A stretch of 64,000 bases of DNA from JARLGU01 sp036504535 (lineage in GTDB: Bacteria > Armatimonadota > Armatimonadia > Armatimonadales > Capsulimonadaceae). How positions within the stretch are numbered: position 1 is the first letter of the stretch; every line of letters begins with the position of its first letter. The notes under the pieces were generated by a model. The model made no database searches. It was given only the letters and a program-made list of their open reading frames with translations, and was not told where the DNA came from. Positions 59,286 through 64,000 of this stretch are shown one piece after another. Both the position numbers and the translations under genes were made by a program. The stretch spans positions 1 through 64,000 of the forward strand of contig DASXUY010000037.1 of assembly GCA_036504535.1 (NCBI GenBank), read 5' to 3'.

Positions 59286-60596
59286 ATGACAAACGCTGGC
59301 TTAACCGAACCCATCCTGGACCCGCTCGCGCCACCCAAGCAGATGACGCTGGAGCAGTTGCTGCAACTCGTCAAGGTCGTGCTATCGGACAACCTCCCCG
59401 ACACCTACTGGGTGGTCGCCGAGATCGCCGAGTTCAAGCACTCGCCGCGTGGATACTGCCACCTGACCTTTGTGCAGAAGAACGGCGACACACTGGTCGC
59501 CAAAATCAACGCTGTCATGTGGCGGCCCGCTACCCAAAGCCTCCTGCCGCGATTTCGATCGTCCACCGGCAAAGACCTGGCACCGGGCATGAATGTGCTC
59601 GTTCGTGTCGGTGTCACATTCCACACCGCCTACGGAATGCAGCTTGAAGTGCACGACGTTGACCCCAATTACACTCTCGGCGAGATGGCACGCAAACGCC
59701 GCGAAATCCTTGAGCGCCTCGAAAACGAAGGACGACTCACCCGCAACAAAGCGCTGTCCTTCCCGCTCTGTCCGCAGCGTATCGCCGTGATATCATCCGC
59801 CACCGCTGCGGGCTACGAAGACTTTGTCGCTCAGATCACCGGCAACATCCACGGTTTCGCGTTTCGCGTGCAGCTCTTCCCGTCGCTGATGCAGGGCAAC
59901 GGCGCTGAAGCGCAAGTTGTCGCGGCCTTGGCCGCTATTGCCCGTGACTCGCACCTGTTCGATGCCGTCGTCATGATCAGAGGCGGCGGCTCCACCGTCG
60001 ACCTCAGCTGCTTCGACAGCTACGCCATTGGCGCAGCAATCGCCGACTTCCCGCTGCCTGTGATCACCGGAATCGGCCACGAGCGCGACGATTCCGTCGC
60101 CGACCTCTGCGCCAACACGCGCGTCAAGACTCCCACCGCCGCCGCCGAGCATCTCATTGGCATCGTGCGCGCCTACAGCGACCGGGTCGAGTACGCTTGG
60201 AGCCGTATCGCCACCATTTCCTTGGACAGGATTTGCGACGAGAAGATGCGAATCGAAGGGGCAACAAGAACTCTCACCTCTCGGGCCATTGCCCGTGCCG
60301 ATCTGGAAAATGCTCGTCTGCAAAGCGCTGCGGCCAGCATCCGCTCGGTGTCAGCGCGCACCACCGAGCGAAGCGGCGACAGGTTGGAGCGTATCGACTC
60401 GATGGTGCGCTTGCTGGATCCGGCCAACATTCTGAAGCGCGGCTACAGCATCACGTACGCCGGTGGCCGCGCCGTCACAAGCGCCATCGACGTTGTCGTT
60501 GGTAGCACGCTCACCACAAAACTGTACAACGGAACGATAGAAAGCACGGTTGAGGCGAAGACGCCCGCCAGCGACAGCGAGGAAACGAATGTCTGA
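59286..60596 (+). CDS. xseA: Exodeoxyribonuclease VII large subunit
   Basis: About 436 residues from ATG 59286. An OB-fold N-terminus (TYWVVAEIAEFKHSPRGYCHLTF) precedes the exonuclease core: GRLTRNKALSFPLCPQRIAVI, then ATAAGYEDFVAQI, MIRGGGSTVDLSCFDSYAIG and PVITGIGHERDDSVADL. The C-terminal helical region is normal. Exo VII degrades single-stranded DNA to oligonucleotides. The small subunit gene overlaps the end by eight bases, so they form an operon. Confidence 0.96.
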   Translation: MTNAGLTEPILDPLAPPKQMTLEQLLQLVKVVLSDNLPDTYWVVAEIAEFKHSPRGYCHLTFVQKNGDTLVAKINAVMWRPATQSLLPRFRSSTGKDLAPGMNVLVRVGVTFHTAYGMQLEVHDVDPNYTLGEMARKRREILERLENEGRLTRNKALSFPLCPQRIAVISSATAAGYEDFVAQITGNIHGFAFRVQLFPSLMQGNGAEAQVVAALAAIARDSHLFDAVVMIRGGGSTVDLSCFDSYAIGAAIADFPLPVITGIGHERDDSVADLCANTRVKTPTAAAEHLIGIVRAYSDRVEYAWSRIATISLDRICDEKMRIEGATRTLTSRAIARADLENARLQSAAASIRSVSARTTERSGDRLERIDSMVRLLDPANILKRGYSITYAGGRAVTSAIDVVVGSTLTTKLYNGTIESTVEAKTPASDSEETNV

Positions 60597-61032
60597 GACA
60601 AAGATCAAGTACGACGATGCCATCGTGGAACTCGAAGCCATGGTGAAGAGGTTCGAGCGAGCGGAGATTGGGGTCGACGACCTCGTCAGCCAAATTCAGA
60701 GAGCTGGTGTGCTCATCAAAACCTGCCGCCAGCGCCTGAAAACCGTGGAAACTGAAGTGGAGGCTGCGTTAGCGGACCTGGACACCGAATCAACCGAGGA
60801 TCTGTTTGCCGAAGACACAATCGACGAGCCAGTCCTAGCTCCGCCGTCAGCTCCCGTGGCCGCTGCACCCGCTCCCGCACCGCCAAAGCCAGCGCCTGCA
60901 AAGAAGATCGCCGCCGCACGCCAGCCCGATCCTGTGAACGACGAAGAAGACCCATTCGAAGCGGACCCTCCTCGCCCCAGCATCAGCGCTAAACCGTCCA
61001 AAGGCGAAACAGGCGGCCTGTTCGGCCTTTAG
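60589..61032 (+). CDS. xseB: Exodeoxyribonuclease VII small subunit
   Basis: The 147-residue protein starts at ATG 60589, with GAGGAAACGA right before it. The XseB helical pair is DDAIVELEAMVKRFERAEIG and IQRAGVLIKTCRQRLKTVE. XseB is usually near 60-90 residues; here a Pro/Ala-rich linker and acidic tail (PAPAPPKPAPAKK, DEEDPFEADPP) add about 70. The start overlaps xseA. The tail may be low-complexity and disordered. Confidence 0.93.
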   Translation: MSETKIKYDDAIVELEAMVKRFERAEIGVDDLVSQIQRAGVLIKTCRQRLKTVETEVEAALADLDTESTEDLFAEDTIDEPVLAPPSAPVAAAPAPAPPKPAPAKKIAAARQPDPVNDEEDPFEADPPRPSISAKPSKGETGGLFGL

Positions 61033-61081
61033 CCCACGCCACGCCTACCCCGCAGGGACTCGGCTCACTTATAGAAGGCTC

Positions 61082-62428
61082 CTAATATCCCCGGCCCTTA
61101 AGCTTCCCGCCCGCTCGCGCCGATGGCCCCACCGATGGCACGGCGCGGCGGATCATATCGGGCGTTAACGCCGTCACTTTCGTGTCGCTGTAATACGCGC
61201 CCAGTATCTGCGAATAGCTTTCCGGCTTATCCCCCGACGCCCTCGCAATTGCGCCACACTGGCACATCCCCAGCCCGTGTCCCCACCCGCGACCCGTAAA
61301 TGTGAACCCGCCGTCGGCCTCTGATTTCACAGTGAACAGCGTGCTGCGAAGTATGTCCGCCCCGAGCACCTGACGAATCCGAACACCGCTCACGGCACGC
61401 GTATCAGTTGCCCCCGTGAGCGTCACCTCCGTCGCGCGTCCCGAATCGTCCGTCTTCGTGACCGCGATGGACTTCACCGAGCCCAGCGGCACACCAGAGA
61501 CCGACTTCGCGAACGATTCCGCCTGCTTCGCGTCCAGTTTGAGCGTCCACGGCGCCTTGGTCTCGCAGCCCGGAGTCGTCACCGGTCGCAAATATGGCTC
61601 GCTGGGCGGTCCCTGCGCCGTAACTCCGCCGCATTCGGTACAGTACATCGCGTCGATTGGGCTGCCGTTGTAGACAATGACCTGACCGCGCGTCTCACGC
61701 ACAGCCCGCAGAATGGCTGGCGTCTCGCCGCTTACCCCAAGGTAGCCCTGGCTGCGCGTCGTATCGTCTAGGTCCGCGCCCTCGCTCGCCATTCGCCCGA
61801 GGTTATGTACAGTGTACGTCCGCGCCGCCACCGCCTGAGCCTTCATCGCCTCAATTGGAGCGCTGCCGCCAATTTCCGCCTTCACCACGCCCTGCAAATA
61901 CTCTTCGAGACCCGCGATATTCACCACCCGAACCCGACCCGACGTTGTCGCGGAAAAGCCCGCCGCCCCGCGATAAGCTTGCCGTTTGGTCACCGCAGTT
62001 GCGCCAAGCTGAATCATCGTGTCGCCGCTGAATGTCGTTGCGGTCAAAAGGGGAGAGGTTGGGAAGATCTTGCTGACGCCGTCCACCGACGCTTGAACGC
62101 GATAGGTGCCGGGCGTGATCGCGTCAGGCACAACTGATACGATCGCAACCGTTTCCGATGTCCCGCTAACGACCGTGTTGCCCTGGTCGTCTGAAATGCG
62201 GAATGGCCCGTTGGCGCTCACATACACCCGAGTGACAGCCCCAAAAGAACGGCTCAGCAGCACTCGCACCAGCGGATTTGATGTCCCGCCCACCGGCACA
62301 TCGTCGCCTTCGCCCGCCTGCGACGCCTCATAGTCCGGAAGCCCCGGCATCGGCGACGTAGCCGCGATGGCGTGCACAGTAGTGGCAACGACCAAACATA
62401 GCGCTAAAAGGAATCGGTTCACCAGCAT
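61082..62428 (-). CDS. SpoIID/LytB domain protein
   Basis: The 448-residue protein has a signal peptide (LLALCLVVATTVHAIA). The SpoIID core is VVNIAGLEEYLQGVVKAEIG, APIEAMKAQAVAARTYTVHN, YCTECGGVTAQGP and the end block GRGWGHGLGMCQCGAIARASG. Members cut denuded glycan strands of peptidoglycan (SpoIID) or modify autolysins (LytB). Here it is a non-sporulation homologue, as is common outside Firmicutes. It is convergent with xseB. An N-terminal beta region (30-170) is of unknown role. Confidence 0.9.
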   Translation of the reverse strand: MLVNRFLLALCLVVATTVHAIAATSPMPGLPDYEASQAGEGDDVPVGGTSNPLVRVLLSRSFGAVTRVYVSANGPFRISDDQGNTVVSGTSETVAIVSVVPDAITPGTYRVQASVDGVSKIFPTSPLLTATTFSGDTMIQLGATAVTKRQAYRGAAGFSATTSGRVRVVNIAGLEEYLQGVVKAEIGGSAPIEAMKAQAVAARTYTVHNLGRMASEGADLDDTTRSQGYLGVSGETPAILRAVRETRGQVIVYNGSPIDAMYCTECGGVTAQGPPSEPYLRPVTTPGCETKAPWTLKLDAKQAESFAKSVSGVPLGSVKSIAVTKTDDSGRATEVTLTGATDTRAVSGVRIRQVLGADILRSTLFTVKSEADGGFTFTGRGWGHGLGMCQCGAIARASGDKPESYSQILGAYYSDTKVTALTPDMIRRAVPSVGPSARAGGKLKGRGY

Positions 62429-62702
62429 GTCTCAGAGGGTAGAGCTGAATAGAATTGCGCCGCCAATCGCAGCGAATCCATTATGCCGGTAATATCGCCA
62501 GATTGGCAATGGTGATTTTGGGAGGCGAATAGCGTAGCCTTGCCAACTCCACGCGCTGCGGGGAAGATCGAGCTCCTCAAGACAAGTGACTAGTGCACTC
62601 CGCTTCCAGTTCCGAGTGCCCAACGGGTACTTTGAAGCCCTTAAGAGCCGTAGGTATATCGAATTGTCTTTACTAATCCGTACAATTTACGATGAGGGAA
62701 AT

Positions 62703-62840
62703 CCCAGTCCATAGCCTGCCAACGTCCTGTGGGTCGGAGACCCTATCCTCAATAACTAACCACGTACTTCAGTGCGTGGTGGCTTTGGCGACAAACAATG
62801 CGCGGATTAATTTCGATTGTTCGATCCACCCACGGAATCG
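62703..62840 (+). repeat. Two-hairpin dispersed element, copy E4
   Basis: Hairpin 1 at 62731-62743, hairpin 2 CCACGTACT-TC-AGTGCGTGG at 62760-62779. It shares upstream sequence with E3 and downstream sequence with E1 (GGCGACA-R-ACAA ... ACGGAA), so it is the most complete copy. Confidence 0.75.
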
Positions 62841-62868
62841 GCATGGCAATGTGCGGTCGCTGGACGGT

Positions 62869-62904
62869 GTCACTATGCCGAGAGAATACTCGCGGCATAG
62901 TGAC
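62869..62904. repeat. Perfect 12-bp stem-loop
   Basis: GTCACTATGCCG and CGGCATAGTGAC with a 12-base loop, 52 bases past the stop of the isomerase-like gene. No T-run follows on either strand; it may stabilise the 3' end of that mRNA. Confidence 0.6.
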
Positions 62905-62955
62905 GGATGGGCTTAGCCAATCCATGAACGGATGCTCAGTGCTAAGGAAAGACCC

Positions 62956-63711
62956 TTACTTCGTGCCAGCGGCGAGGCCATTGCCCACGAGGTAACGATA
63001 GCTCTTCTGGATCGCAGCAAGCATATCGCCTTCGATGCTGTCGATCTCAACCGTGGCCCACTTGGTCACGGCGGGATCGGCGGCGGCGATCGCGGCGGGG
63101 ATATTGACCACGCCATCACCGCACGCGGTGAACTTGCGGCCCTCACCGACTGTGCCGTCCTTGACATGCAGCAAAGGCAAGCGCGCCGAATGCTTCTTGA
63201 TCACGTCGGCTGGCTCGTGCCCGCCAACCTTGGCCCAGTAGATGTCCAGCTCACTGCCAGCATCCGGCGCTTCCGCCAGCATCACATCGTAAGGCACCTG
63301 ACCATCGGGAAGCGCGTTGAACTCCCAGTTGTGGTTGTGTATCGCGAACTCAAGTCCCTGTGCTTTCAACAGCTCGGCGGCTGTCTGGAACTTGGCCGCA
63401 GACTCCTTCACATCGTCGAGCGTTTTAAACTGGTCGGGGCCAAAACCGGAAACGAGCACCTTGCAGCCAAACAGGCCGTACGTGTCCACCAACTCGCCGA
63501 CCGTCTCCTTGGTCGCGAGGCCGACATGCGCCGAGCTGCACTTCAAGCCCAGCGACGCGACCAGCTTTGCCAGAGTTGCTGGGTCGTTACCGTGAAAGCC
63601 AGCGAACTCGACACCAGCGAAACCGGTCTCGGCAAGCGCCCGCAGCACAGCGGGGAAATCCTGCGCCGCAAGATCGCGCAGGCTGTAAAGTTGAACAGAA
63701 ATGGGGATCAT
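62956..63711 (-). CDS. Sugar phosphate isomerase/epimerase (xylose isomerase-like TIM barrel)
   Basis: The 251-residue protein has the family pattern ISVQLYSLRD, ETGFAGVEFAGFHG, SSAHVGLA, EFAIHNHNWEF and PLLHVKDGTVG, with metal-ligand His/Glu/Asp residues placed as in AP-endonuclease-2/xylose-isomerase-like barrels. A strong GGAGGAGAG lies right upstream of the ATG. It probably isomerises or epimerises a sugar; the exact substrate is unknown. It stands alone, with no enzyme neighbour in the window to narrow it down. Confidence 0.88.
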   Translation of the reverse strand: MIPISVQLYSLRDLAAQDFPAVLRALAETGFAGVEFAGFHGNDPATLAKLVASLGLKCSSAHVGLATKETVGELVDTYGLFGCKVLVSGFGPDQFKTLDDVKESAAKFQTAAELLKAQGLEFAIHNHNWEFNALPDGQVPYDVMLAEAPDAGSELDIYWAKVGGHEPADVIKKHSARLPLLHVKDGTVGEGRKFTACGDGVVNIPAAIAAADPAVTKWATVEIDSIEGDMLAAIQKSYRYLVGNGLAAGTK

Positions 63712-64000
63712 TGATCTCTCCTCCCAGGCTGAGCCTGGACCCTTTCCGCGCCTCGGAAGGCGCGATAATGACCGGCGTCTCAGCTTGAACCAACAGTTTT
63801 TGCATTACAAGCTGAACCCGGACGCTTTTACAGCGAATGGCGCAGCTAGACTCACCCACGTACGACAGCGTCGTGCGCAATTCCTCCGCTGTTTTCGAAA
63901 TGACCGCTCACTCTCTTTCCGAGCCGTCGTCGGCGAGACACGGGTCCAACATCACGTTGGCGCTCCCCCGGCATAAGGGGAATTCCTAATCACTAAAGGA
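63712..64000. other. Right edge, no gene seen
   Basis: This 289-base stretch contains the leader of the isomerase-like gene, with a GGAGGAGAG ribosome-binding site next to 63711. Frames here are short and unsupported. Confidence 0.4.

Larger units (their letters stand above)
62429..62955. other. Intergenic region with element E4 and a strong stem-loop
   Basis: The 527-base gap holds two-hairpin element E4 (62703-62840) and a perfect 12-bp stem (62869-62904). A 63-codon open frame at 62432-62623 has no good support. A gene here is unlikely. Confidence 0.5.

Noticed and set aside
62432..62623. 63-codon frame upstream of the SpoIID-like gene
   Set aside because: No ribosome-binding site or recognised domain; codon use is not convincing.

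Overview
The window looks like a chromosomal piece of a free-living, polysaccharide-degrading diderm bacterium. The best guess is Armatimonadota (Capsulimonas-like). The main clues are three DUF1559 pilin-like proteins whose N-termini read FTLIELLVVIAIIAILAA followed by FPVFA-x-x-REKARQ, a high-GC coding style, many secreted glycan-active enzymes, sugar-type LacI/GntR regulators and a full ExbB-ExbD-ExbD-TonB system. Planctomycetota or Verrucomicrobiota cannot be excluded without a database search. No rRNA, tRNA, CRISPR array or prophage was seen.

Layout. 1-5 kb: a URO-D family protein, a sialate O-acetylesterase and hemW. 5-12 kb: a secreted alpha/beta hydrolase, a large double beta-helix protein, a DUF1559 pseudopilin and a divergent LacI regulator. 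12-16.4 kb: dxs and a DUF4173-type membrane pair. 16.6-26.4 kb: a second alpha/beta hydrolase, a GH50-like enzyme, a GH29 alpha-L-fucosidase flanked by two arrays of about 310-bp repeats, a second DUF1559 protein and a GntR/LacI-hybrid regulator. 27-31.7 kb: an AraC regulator divergent from two coupled zinc-type dehydrogenases, an IS200-like REP-associated transposase and a DUF1003 protein. 31.8-37.9 kb: a giant secreted S53 peptidase with 18 IPT/TIG repeats, preceded by a cyclic di-GMP-I riboswitch. 38-44 kb: TonB receptor, YfiR-like protein and hybrid histidine kinase. 44-50.6 kb: lipoprotein, TonB receptor, tonB, two exbD genes and exbB, read as a probable operon behind an attenuator-like leader. 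50.8-52.5 kb: small orphan genes. 52.7-59 kb: a large clan GH-A-like enzyme, a third DUF1559 protein and a second GntR/LacI hybrid. 59-64 kb: xseA-xseB, a SpoIID/LytB protein and a sugar phosphate isomerase-like protein.

How the genes work together. Three times the same module appears: a sugar-type regulator, a DUF1559 pilin-like protein, then a large secreted carbohydrate-active enzyme. In two cases the order and the 34-35 nt regulator-DUF1559 gap are the same. This suggests sugar-induced export or surface display units in which the DUF1559 protein is paired with one enzyme. The TonB/ExbBD machinery and two receptors would take up the released products or metals, and c-di-GMP would set production of the giant S53-IPT surface protein.

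The non-coding DNA is also rich. It holds two-hairpin elements with pairing kept by compensatory changes, a miniature element with a 9-bp target duplication nested in the repeat arrays, stop-proximal hairpin repeats, REP palindromes around the transposase and several well-formed promoter/operator sites.
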